Below, in pieces: positions 44,365-53,382 of a stretch of 64,000 nt of DNA (its first letter is position 1; every line of letters starts with the position of its first letter). The stretch lies in NCBI RefSeq assembly GCF_003096995.1, contig NZ_QENU01000009.1, forward strand, positions 1-64,000, given 5' to 3'. Origin of the DNA: Alitibacter langaaensis DSM 22999. GTDB taxonomy: Bacteria > Pseudomonadota > Gammaproteobacteria > Enterobacterales > Pasteurellaceae. Below the pieces are notes generated by a model. That model saw only the letters and a program-made list of their open reading frames with translations, ran no database searches and was not told the origin of the DNA. The position numbers and the translations under genes are program-made.

Positions 44365-44394
44365 AAAACCCTTTTGCTTTTACAAAAGGGCTTA
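44365..44394 (-). terminator. Rho-independent terminator of rplY
   Basis: CCCTTTTG and CAAAAGGG form a perfect stem; on the minus strand it is followed by TTTTTTATTG. Confidence 0.85.
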
Positions 44395-44470
44395 TGTTTA
44401 ATCTAAATATGTTTCAAAATTATTTTGCAATTCGAAACATTTTCACGCTTAAATCGCTGATAATCTTAAA

Positions 44471-44758
44471 TTATGCGCGTTTAAAGTCGATGTGAACTAA
44501 TTTTGGTTTGAATGGGTGACGTTGCATTGCTTGTACTTTCACAGCAACTTCTTTACCATCAATAACCAAAGTGATCACTTCTGAATAGAAAGAATCGTTT
44601 TCTTGTGCGTTGTTTAATTCATCGTGGTTTAATACGATTGAAACTGGCTCTTCTTTACCACCGTAAACGATAGCAGGAATTTGACCATTATGACGCAGGC
44701 GGCGGCTCGCACCCTTACCTTGCGCTGTACGAACTTCAGCGTTAAATTTAAATGCCAT
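44471..44758 (-). CDS. rplY: 50S ribosomal protein L25
   Basis: A 95-residue short-type L25 that binds 5S rRNA, matching E. coli (94). It reads [38 protein letters not shown], with the conserved RRLR and IPAIVYG region, and ends [15 protein letters not shown]. The start at 44758 was chosen because it gives the family N-terminus behind AAAGAGAAC; the longer frame to 44884 is not supported. It is monocistronic and divergent from the DedA gene. Confidence 0.96.
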   Translation of the reverse strand: MAFKFNAEVRTAQGKGASRRLRHNGQIPAIVYGGKEEPVSIVLNHDELNNAQENDSFYSEVITLVIDGKEVAVKVQAMQRHPFKPKLVHIDFKRA

Positions 44759-44949
44759 GTTAATGTTCTCTTTAAATGTAAGATTAGATTGACAGAAATT
44801 GCAGGCGACCCAGCAACTTCCCATAAATTGCTCAACAATAGCGTTGAGACCGCGGATTATAATGAATTCTTGTGCGGAAATCAAATTTAAACTAGCAATT
44901 TAAGCCTAAAAAGGGCAAAATAAATGGGCTTGTCTTTTTTAGGTGATAT

Positions 44950-45564
44950 ATGGATTTATTAGTTAGTTTTTTCACTGATTATGGTTATTGGGCGGTACTT
45001 TTTGTACTCATTATTTGTGGGTTCGGTGTGCCAATTCCTGAAGATATTACGCTCGTTTCTGGCGGTATTATTGCGGGGCTTTATCCTGAAAGCGTTAATG
45101 TGCATATCATGTTAGCCGTGAGTATGTTGGGTGTATTACTTGGTGACAGCACAATGTACTGGCTAGGGCGTATTTATGGCGTGAGAATTTTGCGTTTTAA
45201 ACCTATGCGCCGTATCTTAACGTTGCAGCGATTACGCATGGTGCGTGCTAAATTTGATCGATATGGTAATCGCGTTCTTTTTGTCGCTCGCTTTTTGCCA
45301 GGACTACGCGCCCCTATTTATATGGTATCGGGCATTACCCGCCGTGTTAGTTATCTCCGTTTTTTACTACTCGATTTCTTCGCGGCGATTATTTCTGTTC
45401 CTATTTGGGTTTACCTTGGTGAGCATGGTGCAAATAATCGTGAATGGTTGGCTGAACAAATTAAAACTGGGCAATCGGGGCTTTATATTATTTTAGGTTT
45501 ACTCGCCCTTTTCATCGGCTGGAAAATCTATAAAGCGAAAAAAAATAAACAAGCTAATGCATAA
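44950..45564 (+). CDS. DedA/SNARE-associated-family membrane protein
   Basis: A 204-residue inner-membrane protein. The DedA signature is visible: GFGVPIPEDITLVSGGIIAG near residue 23, GVLLGDSTMYWLGRIYG, and the core GNRVLFVARFLPGLRAPIYMVSGI with the conserved Arg and Gly-Pro residues. About five hydrophobic segments occur. DedA proteins act in lipid carrier or phospholipid flipping and proton-dependent membrane maintenance; the subgroup role here is unknown. The start follows AGGTGATAT. A terminator follows at 45571-45597. Confidence 0.88.
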   Translation: MDLLVSFFTDYGYWAVLFVLIICGFGVPIPEDITLVSGGIIAGLYPESVNVHIMLAVSMLGVLLGDSTMYWLGRIYGVRILRFKPMRRILTLQRLRMVRAKFDRYGNRVLFVARFLPGLRAPIYMVSGITRRVSYLRFLLLDFFAAIISVPIWVYLGEHGANNREWLAEQIKTGQSGLYIILGLLALFIGWKIYKAKKNKQANA

Positions 45565-45570
45565 CAAAAT

Positions 45571-45597
45571 AAAGCTAGGTTAATCCTAGCTTTTTTA
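45571..45597 (+). terminator. Rho-independent terminator after the DedA gene
   Basis: AAAGCTAGG and CCTAGCTTT form a perfect 9-bp stem with a TTAAT loop and a T run. Confidence 0.88.
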
Positions 45598-45618
45598 TCG
45601 CCGCATATTATTTTCAGC

Positions 45619-46059
45619 CTAATGTTCATCAATCACAAATTCAAACCAATCAATAACATCTCGTTCATGAATGCCATTTTTTATTTGTATATCGGCTAAT
45701 TTTACTGAATCCGCCTTACCAGAAATCAGCGGATGCCAATCAAACAAAGGCTTGCCTTCATAGAGCAAACGATAAGCACAGGTTGACGGCAGCCAGTTAA
45801 ATTGGGGCAAATTTTTCTTTGTCAGTTTGGTACATTCGGTGTCCAGCTTGAAACGATTGTTATAATCACTGCAACGCCCTGATTGTAAATCTAACAAATC
45901 ACAAGCGATACGTGTGTAATATAATTTTTCGCGCCTACCACGCCCTTCGATAAATTTACGATAACAGCATTTTCCGCAGCCGTCACATAAGGCTTCCCAC
46001 TCTGCTTCATTCATTTCTAGCAAAGATTTATGTTTCCAAAATTCAGGGCTTAAATTCAT
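45619..46059 (-). CDS. YcgN-like cysteine-cluster protein (UPF0260)
   Basis: A 146-residue protein with conserved cysteines: LCDGCGKCCYRKF, IACDLLDLQSGRCSDY, TECTKL and STCAYRLL. This is the UPF0260/YcgN pattern, related to zinc- or iron-binding CxxCxxCC proteins of the YkgJ type. Its biochemical role is unknown. The start at 46059 gives MNLSPEFWKHKSL behind GAGATGAAC. An in-frame ATG at 46065 would add MN, and the frame open to 46131 begins inside the USS hairpin and is unlikely. Confidence 0.85.
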   Translation of the reverse strand: MNLSPEFWKHKSLLEMNEAEWEALCDGCGKCCYRKFIEGRGRREKLYYTRIACDLLDLQSGRCSDYNNRFKLDTECTKLTKKNLPQFNWLPSTCAYRLLYEGKPLFDWHPLISGKADSVKLADIQIKNGIHERDVIDWFEFVIDEH

Positions 46060-46086
46060 GTTCATCTCAAAAATGGTATAGTCAAA

Positions 46087-46126
46087 AAAAGTGCGGTCAA
46101 AAAAATGAAAATTTTGACCGCACTTA
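46087..46126 (-). terminator. Inverted uptake-sequence pair after the lipoprotein gene
   Basis: AAAAGTGCGGTCAAAA and ATTTTGACCGCACTTAG form a strong stem downstream of the glnS-lipoprotein unit. Confidence 0.8.
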
Positions 46127-46148
46127 GGCATATTAAATCAATGATAAT

Positions 46149-46295
46149 TTAACGATTAACGCCAAAACTTGCGTTTGCTTTGTCATATTTCAAGCCTGAA
46201 TGTGAGCCTTCAGAACCGTTAAAATAAATATCTTTAGGTTGCGAGCACGCTGCAATAAACAGCACAGCTAGCGCGGCTAAAATTAATTTTTTCAT
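46149..46295 (-). CDS. Short lipoprotein downstream of glnS
   Basis: A 48-residue frame reads MKKLILAALAVLFIAACSQPKD, then a polar region ending ANASFGVNR. The first 16 residues form a lipoprotein signal with lipobox IAAC, so Cys17 would be lipidated, leaving a mature peptide of only 32 residues. The ATG is two bases below the glnS stop, so it depends on the glnS transcript unless translation restarts independently; TTTCTAAGATG offers a weak ribosome site. Short orphan lipoproteins like this are common but easily missed. Function unknown. Confidence 0.75.
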   Translation of the reverse strand: MKKLILAALAVLFIAACSQPKDIYFNGSEGSHSGLKYDKANASFGVNR

Positions 46296-46296
46296 C

Positions 46297-47964
46297 TTAG
46301 AAACCCTCTTTTAAACTCACCGTTAAGTTAAAGACCAAATGCCCTTCACGACTATCTTTGTTGTCCGCACAGTAATACCCTTCGCGTTCAAACTGATAGG
46401 CTTTCTCAGGCTGAGCCTGTGCAAGACTGACTTCTACAATCCCTTGTTTCACAATTAATGAATCGGGATTAATCGCCGCAATAATGTCTTCTTCTGCGCC
46501 CGGATTTGGCATATTAAATAAACGAGCATATTGGCGGAATTCTGCAGGGCAATATTCTGTTGCGGATACCCATTGAATCACGCCTTTCACTTTACGCCCA
46601 TCGGCAGGATTTTTACCTAGCGTTTCAGGATCATAACTGCAATATACACAAGTGATATTGCCTTGCTCATCTTTTTCTACGCGCTCAGCCTTGATGACAT
46701 AAGCATTACGCAAACGCACTTCTTTGCCTAACACTAAGCGTTTATATTGTTTATTCGCTTCTTCACGGAAATCCGCTTGATCAATATAAAGCTCTTTGGT
46801 GAATGGCAACTGGCGCGTACCTAATTCTTCACGATTTGGATGATTCGGCGCGGTTAAAATTTCTTTCTCACCGAAATTCTCAATCACAATGCGTAATGGA
46901 TTGATTACCGCCATTGCACGTGGCGCATTCGTATTTAAATCATCACGAATACAACTTTCCAGTGCGGCAAATTCCACAACATTATCTTGCTTCGTCACCC
47001 CAATACGGCGAGCAAATTCGCGCAATGATTCTGGCGTATAACCACGGCGGCGCAAACCTGAAATGGTTGGCATACGTGGATCATTCCAACCATCCACAAC
47101 GCCCTCTTCCACTAATTTCAACAATTTACGTTTAGAGGTTAAAGTTCCTTCCAAATTTAAACGGGAAAATTCATATTGATGTGGCAATGGGCGCTCAATT
47201 GAAATATGCTCCAACACCCAATCATATAAACGGCGATTGTCTTGGAATTCTAATGTACACAATGAATGCGTAATACGCTCAATGGCATCAGAAATACAAT
47301 GGGTAAAATCGTACATTGGATAAATACACCATTTATCGCCTGTTTGGTGATGAGTGGCAAATTTAACACGATAAATGACAGGGTCACGCATCACAATAAA
47401 TGGCGATGCCATATCAATTTTCGCACGCAAACAAGCCGCGCCTTCGACAAATTCACCATTTTTCATTTTTTCGAATAAGGCTAAATTTTCTTCAACACTA
47501 CGATCACGATATGGACTATTTTTACCCGGTTCTGTTAATGTACCACGATATTCACGCATTTGTTCGGGTGAAAGCTCATCCACATAGGCTAAACCTTTTT
47601 CAATTAACTCAATGGCATAACCATAAAGCTGATCGAAATAATCCGATGCATAACGTGGCTCCCCTTCCCAACGGAAACCTAACCATTCCACATCTTGTTT
47701 AATACTATCCACATATTCCACATCTTCTTTCACAGGGTTTGTGTCATCAAAACGCAAATTACATTTGCCCTGATAATCCTGCGCAATACCAAAATTTAAA
47801 CAAATTGATTTTGCATGCCCAATGTGTAGATAACCGTTCGGCTCAGGCGGAAAACGGGTGTAAACATTATTATGCTTACCGCTTGCAAGATCTTCATCAA
47901 TGATTTGGCGAATAAAATTGGTTGGACGAGATGCACTCTCTAATTCAATATTTTCTGTTGTCAT
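46297..47964 (-). CDS. glnS: Glutaminyl-tRNA synthetase
   Basis: A 555-residue class I synthetase (E. coli 554) that charges tRNA-Gln. The HIGH motif is at residues 47-50 within [15 protein letters not shown], and the KMSKS equivalent is in [22 protein letters not shown] and the C-terminal beta-barrel anticodon domains complete it. The stop is almost in contact with the short lipoprotein gene. Only about 35 bases before the start show no USS; a single one lies near 48024. Confidence 0.97.
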   Translation of the reverse strand: MTTENIELESASRPTNFIRQIIDEDLASGKHNNVYTRFPPEPNGYLHIGHAKSICLNFGIAQDYQGKCNLRFDDTNPVKEDVEYVDSIKQDVEWLGFRWEGEPRYASDYFDQLYGYAIELIEKGLAYVDELSPEQMREYRGTLTEPGKNSPYRDRSVEENLALFEKMKNGEFVEGAACLRAKIDMASPFIVMRDPVIYRVKFATHHQTGDKWCIYPMYDFTHCISDAIERITHSLCTLEFQDNRRLYDWVLEHISIERPLPHQYEFSRLNLEGTLTSKRKLLKLVEEGVVDGWNDPRMPTISGLRRRGYTPESLREFARRIGVTKQDNVVEFAALESCIRDDLNTNAPRAMAVINPLRIVIENFGEKEILTAPNHPNREELGTRQLPFTKELYIDQADFREEANKQYKRLVLGKEVRLRNAYVIKAERVEKDEQGNITCVYCSYDPETLGKNPADGRKVKGVIQWVSATEYCPAEFRQYARLFNMPNPGAEEDIIAAINPDSLIVKQGIVEVSLAQAQPEKAYQFEREGYYCADNKDSREGHLVFNLTVSLKEGF

Positions 47965-48150
47965 AATACTTTATTACCATAAAAAAATTCCTTGTATTTT
48001 ACAGGTTTTACAAGGAAATTTAAAGTGCGGTTAAAAATATGAATGTTTTGTGAAATAATCGGACTACTTCACTCCTAGTTGAACATTAATAATGCTATTC
48101 CAATTAACACATTCTTTAGCATAGATCACGCCCTCTCTATAGAAATAAAA

Positions 48151-48182
48151 ACGGCAAGCCACTTTAAAATGACTTGCCGTTC
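48151..48182 (-). terminator. Rho-independent terminator of the threonate operon
   Basis: ACGGCAAG and CTTGCCGT form a perfect 8-bp stem, and the inner bases TCA/TGA add pairs. On the minus strand it is followed by TTTTTATTTC. Confidence 0.85.
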
Positions 48183-48184
48183 TT

Positions 48185-49537
48185 TTATACAAATGCCCAC
48201 ATAAGGCATATAAAACCAAATGCAATAGAACCATAAATTGTCGTTAGTATTGACCATGTTCTCAAGCCTTGAGAAATCGTTATCCCAAAGAATTTGGTCC
48301 ATACCCAGAACAAGCTATCATTAACATGAGATAAAGTCATTGAACCTGCGCCGATCGCTGCTGCGACTAATGCAGCTTGAACACCGACATACCCTGCTGA
48401 TGTAATTGCAGGAGCCAAAATTGTTGCGGTAGTAATCACAGCAACTGTTGCTGAACCTTGGGCAGCACGTAATAATGCGGCAAGAATGAAAGCTAACAGT
48501 AATACAGGTAATCCGGTACTTGATAATACATCGGCTAAAGCTTTTCCTACGCCGCTGGCGCCCAATACTTTACCAAACATACCACCCGCACCGGTGATTA
48601 AAATAATGCCAGCGATAGGGGCTAGTGCGGAGTTAAGAATTTCTTCTAATTGATCTTTACCCCAACCTCGTTTAATCCCTAAAACATAAGAAGATAAACA
48701 AACGGCAGCCATTAACGCAAATGGTGATGCGCCGACCATACTAAAAAATTCACGAACGACACTGTCTTCCGGTAAGGTTGTTGCTGTCACTGTTCCTAAC
48801 ATAATTAGCACTAATGGGAAAACAATCATTGCTAATACTGTTCCAAATGACGGCAAACCATTATCTTCTTGAGCACGGAGTTTTTGATATTCAATCAAAT
48901 CACTTGATGTAGGAATACTAACAAAATTATTTTTTGTAAAGAATGGGATAAATAATTGCCCAATTAATACTGCTGGTAGCGCTGCGACAAAGCCTAATCC
49001 TAATACCAAGCCAATATCAGCATTAAGTACTTGAGCACCTGCTACAACACCAGGATGTGGCGGCATAAGCACGTGTACTGTGAGCATAGATAAGCCAATT
49101 GGTAATGCATATACCAACATATTACCACCAAGACGACGTGCTACACTGAAGATGATTGGAATTAATACAATAAAACCTACGTCAACAAATACAGGAATAC
49201 CAAAAATGAACCCTGTCATGGCTAAAGCAAATGGTGCGCGTTTCGCACCAAATTTATCAAGTAGCCAACTGGCAAGTACATCTGCACCATTGGATTTTTC
49301 AATAATTTTCCCAAGCATTGCACCAAGCCCGACAATCAATGCAACACCGCCTAAAGTTCCCCCCATACCACTAATTAACGTTGGTATGACTTTTCCCATA
49401 GGGATTCCAGCAGAGAGTGCAACCGCAATACTCACAAGCCCCAATGCGATAAATGGGTGGACCTTACCTTTGATCATTAAAGTCAACAGAGCGATAACGC
49501 TCACAACACCGATTAAAATAAGAACTTCATTTGACAT
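48185..49537 (-). CDS. gntP: GntP-family sugar-acid permease of the threonate operon
   Basis: A 450-residue inner-membrane transporter with about 12-14 spans. Blocks include FGIPVFVDVGFIVLIPIIFSVA, VHVLMPPHPGVVAGAQVLNADIG, GAGGMFGKVLGASGVGKAL and RAAQGSATVAVITTATI. It is clearly paralogous to the transporter at 33205 but diverged. As the last gene of ltnD-otnK-otnC-otnI-gntP it probably imports L-threonate or a related four-carbon acid. A single USS lies in the 91-base gap after otnI. Confidence 0.92.
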   Translation of the reverse strand: MSNEVLILIGVVSVIALLTLMIKGKVHPFIALGLVSIAVALSAGIPMGKVIPTLISGMGGTLGGVALIVGLGAMLGKIIEKSNGADVLASWLLDKFGAKRAPFALAMTGFIFGIPVFVDVGFIVLIPIIFSVARRLGGNMLVYALPIGLSMLTVHVLMPPHPGVVAGAQVLNADIGLVLGLGFVAALPAVLIGQLFIPFFTKNNFVSIPTSSDLIEYQKLRAQEDNGLPSFGTVLAMIVFPLVLIMLGTVTATTLPEDSVVREFFSMVGASPFALMAAVCLSSYVLGIKRGWGKDQLEEILNSALAPIAGIILITGAGGMFGKVLGASGVGKALADVLSSTGLPVLLLAFILAALLRAAQGSATVAVITTATILAPAITSAGYVGVQAALVAAAIGAGSMTLSHVNDSLFWVWTKFFGITISQGLRTWSILTTIYGSIAFGFICLMWAFV

Positions 49538-49628
49538 ATAAATGCCCTCTTTAAAAGAACATTCCTATTACGGAATGCTTATAATAAGACAAACAACCCT
49601 AATCAACGCTCCAAAGTGCGGTCAAAAT

Positions 49629-50411
49629 TTACTTAGTTTTATACGCATCAAACCAAGTCAAACCGTCAACAGTATTGGTACGAGGTTTGTATTCACACCC
49701 CACATAACCCTCATAACCAATTTCATCTAATTTATTAAAAATAAATGGATAGTTAATTTCGCCTTCATCAGGTTCATGACGATCCGGTACTGAAGCAATT
49801 TGTACATGATAAAGTACATTTTTCACGCGATCTGTTAAACGACTCAAATTACCCTCAACATTTTGAGCATGGTAATAATCAAGTTGTAAAAAGACATTAT
49901 CGCGTTCAACTAACTCAATAATCTCTAATGCATCATCTTGTGTTTTCATTAAGTAGTTTTCTTTCACTTGTGGGCTTAATGACTCAAGAACGATGTTGAT
50001 GCCATGCGGTTTAAATTTTTCAGAGGCATAACGTAAATTATCAATAAATGTTTGTTTATATTTAGCTCGACTTTCTCCTGGCGGAACCACGCCCCCCATA
50101 ATTAATACTGTCGGACATTGCAATACAAGTGCATACTCTAATGCGAGATCGATATGTTTATGGCTTTCTTCTTCACGTCCTGGAATAGCCGAAACACCCC
50201 ACTCTCCTGCTTCAATATCACCAGGCAAAGAATTAAATAACACTTGTTTTAGTCCATATTGATCTAATTTAGCTTTCAGTTCTTCTGCTGGATACTCATA
50301 GGGCCATAAATATTCCACATATTTAAAGCCTGCTTTAGCTGCTGCTTCAAAACGATCTAAAAAAGGAACTTCGTTAAATAACATAGTTAAGTTTGCTGCG
50401 AATTTAGGCAT
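49629..50411 (-). CDS. otnI: 2-oxo-tetronate isomerase
   Basis: A 260-residue Hyi-like TIM-barrel protein. It was formerly called hydroxypyruvate isomerase and is now assigned as OtnI, which converts 2-oxo-tetronate to 3-oxo-tetronate in threonate breakdown (DUF1537 pathway work). It starts MPKFAANLTMLFNEVPFLDRFEAAAKAGF. Metal-binding acidic and His residues occur in NIVLESLS, LQLDYYHAQ, HVQIAS and GCEYKP. It lies one base after otnC in a tight operon. Confidence 0.9.
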   Translation of the reverse strand: MPKFAANLTMLFNEVPFLDRFEAAAKAGFKYVEYLWPYEYPAEELKAKLDQYGLKQVLFNSLPGDIEAGEWGVSAIPGREEESHKHIDLALEYALVLQCPTVLIMGGVVPPGESRAKYKQTFIDNLRYASEKFKPHGINIVLESLSPQVKENYLMKTQDDALEIIELVERDNVFLQLDYYHAQNVEGNLSRLTDRVKNVLYHVQIASVPDRHEPDEGEINYPFIFNKLDEIGYEGYVGCEYKPRTNTVDGLTWFDAYKTK

Positions 50412-50412
50412 T

Positions 50413-51045
50413 TTATTTTCCTCTATTTTCTAAATCTTTCACTTCTTCATCAGTCAAGTAACGAATTTTTTGTCCTTGTAGAATGAAGAATAGTTTGGCG
50501 GTTTCTTCTAATTCTTCCGTATTATCAGCAGCGTCCAATAAATCAGAACCCGTCACCACAACACCATGGTTAGCAAGTAAAAAAGCTTTACCCATTAATG
50601 CTCTTTGCCCCAATTCTCGAGCGATATCTGGAGCACCTGGTCTGTAATATGGAATTACAGGTAATTTACCCACACGCATCACATAATAAGGTGTGAATGC
50701 TTTCATCGCATTTTCTGGATCTAGATCCGCTAAGCTAGAAAGTGCGGTTAAATAAGTACTATGTAAATGTACAATAGCATTACAGTGGGGATTTGCCTTA
50801 TACATCGCTAAATGAAATACAGATTCTTTTGATGGTTTATCTCCCTCCAATACATTGCCTTCCATATCTAACACGGATAAGCACTCCGCTTTTAATCGAC
50901 CTAATGAAGACCCTGTCGGTGTAACCAATATTCGATTTTCATCAAGACGAACGGATAAATTTCCGGCTCCACCAACGGTATAACCTCGTTCATAAAAAGA
51001 ACGTCCAAGTTGTACCATCAATTCCTTTTGTTCTAACTCTGTCAT
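50413..51045 (-). CDS. otnC: 3-oxo-tetronate 4-phosphate decarboxylase
   Basis: A 210-residue class II aldolase-like protein. Zinc histidines sit in IVHLHSTYLTAL and in the later LANHGVV block. An N-terminal phosphate-binding GGAGNLSVRL and the catalytic PTGSSLG region are visible. In the threonate pathway OtnC decarboxylates 3-oxo-tetronate 4-phosphate to dihydroxyacetone phosphate. It overlaps the otnK stop by four bases (ATGA-type), indicating translational coupling. Confidence 0.92.
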   Translation of the reverse strand: MTELEQKELMVQLGRSFYERGYTVGGAGNLSVRLDENRILVTPTGSSLGRLKAECLSVLDMEGNVLEGDKPSKESVFHLAMYKANPHCNAIVHLHSTYLTALSSLADLDPENAMKAFTPYYVMRVGKLPVIPYYRPGAPDIARELGQRALMGKAFLLANHGVVVTGSDLLDAADNTEELEETAKLFFILQGQKIRYLTDEEVKDLENRGK

Positions 51046-52283
51046 ACAAACATTCCTTGTGCATATTCAAAGAAATCTTCTTTACCAAAATTACCCGATT
51101 TCAATGCAAGATAAATATCTTCTTCTACTGCTTTCAACCAAGGCACTCCTGGAGCAATTTGTTTACCAATGTGGAATCCTGTAAAGCCAAGTTGTTGCAC
51201 AACAATACTTGAGGTTTCACCACCAGCATTGATAAAGTTAGTTACACCATATTCTTTTAATTTGGCTGCAAGTTTGGCAAAAGTATTTTCAATTGCATGA
51301 CTTGCTTTATCTACGCCAAATTTATTCTGAATTTCTTTTAATGAGTCTGGAGGAACGGTTGCATAAACCATCGGCGCTAAATCGGCAGAGAGATTTGCTA
51401 TAACCCATTGATAAAGTTCTTCTACATAATTTGGATTATTCACAGCTTTTTCTGCATCAAGATATAAGTGCGGTGCTTTTTCTTTGTATTTTTCAACTTG
51501 CTTGTTGGTCATTACAGAACAAGAGCCTGAAAGTACAACGGTTTTTCCCTTACTTGGTGTAAATGCATTCGTGCCTTTTTTGCCACCACTTAAACGAGCC
51601 GCCATATATGCACCTAACCCTGATCCTCCTGTAACAAGTTTGAACTCATCAACCGCTTCGGCTAATACTTCAAGTTGGCTGTTATCCGCTGCATCTACCA
51701 CGGCATAACGATAACCTTGCGCTTTTAACTCAGCAAAACGTTCTTTTACTCGTTTACCGCCTTGAATCACATCCGCATAAGCAACCAGCCCCGTTTTACC
51801 TTTAGCTTGTGCATCCATTAAGCGCATTAAATTTGCATCAGTCATTGGTGTGATAGGGTGATTTTTCATTCCTGATTCACTTAACAACACATCTCCCACA
51901 AATAAGTAACCATTAAAAATAGTACGTCCATTTACGGGTAATGCGGGCGTAATCACGGTAAAGTCTTCACCTAGCTCATCTAATAAGGCATCAGTAACTG
52001 GTCCAATATTGCCCTTGGCTGTACTATCAAAGGTTGAGCAATATTTAAAATAGAATTGGGTACAGCCATTTTCTTTCAACCATTTATAAGCGTTAATCGA
52101 TTGTTCAATCGCTTCGTTCACTGGATTTGAACGGGATTTTAGACTAATGACAATAGCATCAACGTTGCTCATCAATGGTTGCTTAGGCACACCATTCATT
52201 TGTACTGTAGTTAATCCATTCTCAACTAAGAAACTAGCGATATCACTCGCGCCAGTAAAATCATCTGCAATAACACCTAACAT
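51042..52283 (-). CDS. otnK: 3-oxo-tetronate kinase (DUF1537 family)
   Basis: A 413-residue kinase of the former DUF1537 family. The N-terminal substrate domain begins MLGVIADDFTGASDIASFLV. The C-terminal nucleotide domain has the family glycine motifs in SGSCSVMTNKQ and INAGGETSSIVVQQLGF. It phosphorylates 3-oxo-tetronate at O4. It sits between ltnD and otnC with a 4-base overlap to the latter. A USS lies inside the gene near 51463. Confidence 0.93.
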   Translation of the reverse strand: MLGVIADDFTGASDIASFLVENGLTTVQMNGVPKQPLMSNVDAIVISLKSRSNPVNEAIEQSINAYKWLKENGCTQFYFKYCSTFDSTAKGNIGPVTDALLDELGEDFTVITPALPVNGRTIFNGYLFVGDVLLSESGMKNHPITPMTDANLMRLMDAQAKGKTGLVAYADVIQGGKRVKERFAELKAQGYRYAVVDAADNSQLEVLAEAVDEFKLVTGGSGLGAYMAARLSGGKKGTNAFTPSKGKTVVLSGSCSVMTNKQVEKYKEKAPHLYLDAEKAVNNPNYVEELYQWVIANLSADLAPMVYATVPPDSLKEIQNKFGVDKASHAIENTFAKLAAKLKEYGVTNFINAGGETSSIVVQQLGFTGFHIGKQIAPGVPWLKAVEEDIYLALKSGNFGKEDFFEYAQGMFV

Positions 52284-52285
52284 TA

Positions 52286-53191
52286 TTACGCTCCTTTTTT
52301 AGGTAATTCGATACCACTAAAAATTTTAATTACAGCACTGTCATCTTCTTTGCCATACCCTGCATTGCTTGCTTCTGTAAACATTGAATAAGCTGTACTG
52401 GCTAAATGAAGTGGGAAGTGAAGTGATTTTGCAGTGTCGTTCACTAAGCCTAAATCTTTTACGAAAATATCAACCATTGAAAGCGGTGTGTAATCCCCAT
52501 CTACTACATGTTTCATACGGTTTTCAAACATCCATGAATTACCTGCTGCATTTGTGACAACGTCATACATTACATCTAATGGAATACCTGCTTTTGAGGC
52601 TAATGCCATCGCTTCTGCACCCGCTGCGATATGTACACCTGCTAATAATTGGTGAACAATTTTCACTGTGGCGCCTAGACCAATTTCTTCACCAATGTTG
52701 TAAACTTTTGCGGCTGTTGCATCTAAAACTGGTTGTAATTTTTCAAATGCTTGTTTAGAACCTGATGCCATCACCGTCATTTCACCTTTCATTGCTTTAG
52801 CTGCGCCACCAGAAACTGGAGCATCAAGCATAATCAACCCTAATTCTGTTAATTTTTGTGAAATAGCTTTCGCATCTGCAGCAGCCATGGTAGAAGAAAC
52901 CATCACCGCCGTACCTGCTTTTAATTGCTTAGCAATACCATTTTCACCAAATAATGCTGAATTAGCTTGCGCAGCATTCACCACTAATACCACAACCGCA
53001 TCTAGTTCTTGAGCAAAATCATTGCCATTATTGGCCACAGCTTTTGCACCAGCCGCCTTTAACTTATCTAGTGCAACAGGATTTAAATCAATACCATATG
53101 TAGTTAACCCTGCATTTACACAAGAAACTGCAGCGCCCATACCCATAGAACCTAAACCGATAACGGCAACCGAATAAGTATTTTTGTTCAT
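52286..53191 (-). CDS. ltnD: L-threonate dehydrogenase
   Basis: A 301-residue beta-hydroxyacid dehydrogenase. The Rossmann motif is GLGSMGMGAA near residues 12-21. The substrate-binding APVSGGAAKA and the catalytic lysine segment GATVKIVHQLL are present. It oxidises L-threonate to 2-oxo-tetronate and is the first enzyme of the operon. The start at 53191 follows GGAGAAATA. Other hydroxyacid substrates (tartronate semialdehyde type) are possible by family, but the otnK-otnC-otnI neighbours settle the pathway. Confidence 0.92.
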   Translation of the reverse strand: MNKNTYSVAVIGLGSMGMGAAVSCVNAGLTTYGIDLNPVALDKLKAAGAKAVANNGNDFAQELDAVVVLVVNAAQANSALFGENGIAKQLKAGTAVMVSSTMAAADAKAISQKLTELGLIMLDAPVSGGAAKAMKGEMTVMASGSKQAFEKLQPVLDATAAKVYNIGEEIGLGATVKIVHQLLAGVHIAAGAEAMALASKAGIPLDVMYDVVTNAAGNSWMFENRMKHVVDGDYTPLSMVDIFVKDLGLVNDTAKSLHFPLHLASTAYSMFTEASNAGYGKEDDSAVIKIFSGIELPKKGA

Positions 53192-53259
53192 GATTATTTC
53201 TCCGACATTTAATCAACATTGAGGTTAGTAGTATTCTGCCTATTATTAAAAATAAAAAC

Positions 53260-53275
53260 TGCGATCCACATCACA
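53260..53275 (-). promoter_or_regulatory. CRP-like site upstream of ltnD
   Basis: TGCGATCCACATCACA matches TGTGA-N6-TCACA with one mismatch. A minus-strand CAGAAT near 53238-53233 could be a -10, which would place the site close to -41.5 for the ltnD operon. Confidence 0.55.
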
Positions 53276-53318
53276 TTTTTGATAATTTTTGTTAAATTTT
53301 GTTTTGAAAAGATATTAT

Positions 53319-53346
53319 TTGATAAATATCGATAAATTACTATAAT
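53319..53346 (+). promoter_or_regulatory. Promoter of the DeoR-family regulator
   Basis: TTGATA (53319-53324), a 16-base spacer and a perfect TATAAT (53341-53346) precede the ATG at 53383 by about 30 bases after the likely start point. Confidence 0.65.
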
Positions 53347-53382
53347 GCGTCTAAGTAAGAAGTGTGCAGATAAAGGAAACAT

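Larger units (their letters stand above)
44052..44470. other. Intergenic region csp / rplY
   Basis: About 420 bases containing the csp leader and promoter (44052-44257) and the rplY terminator (44365-44394). Nothing else is recognisable. It has no uptake sequence. Confidence 0.55.

Noticed and set aside
48185..49541. Plus-strand 153-codon frame over gntP
   Set aside because: It lies wholly in a conserved transporter on the other strand; composition is that of an antisense shadow.
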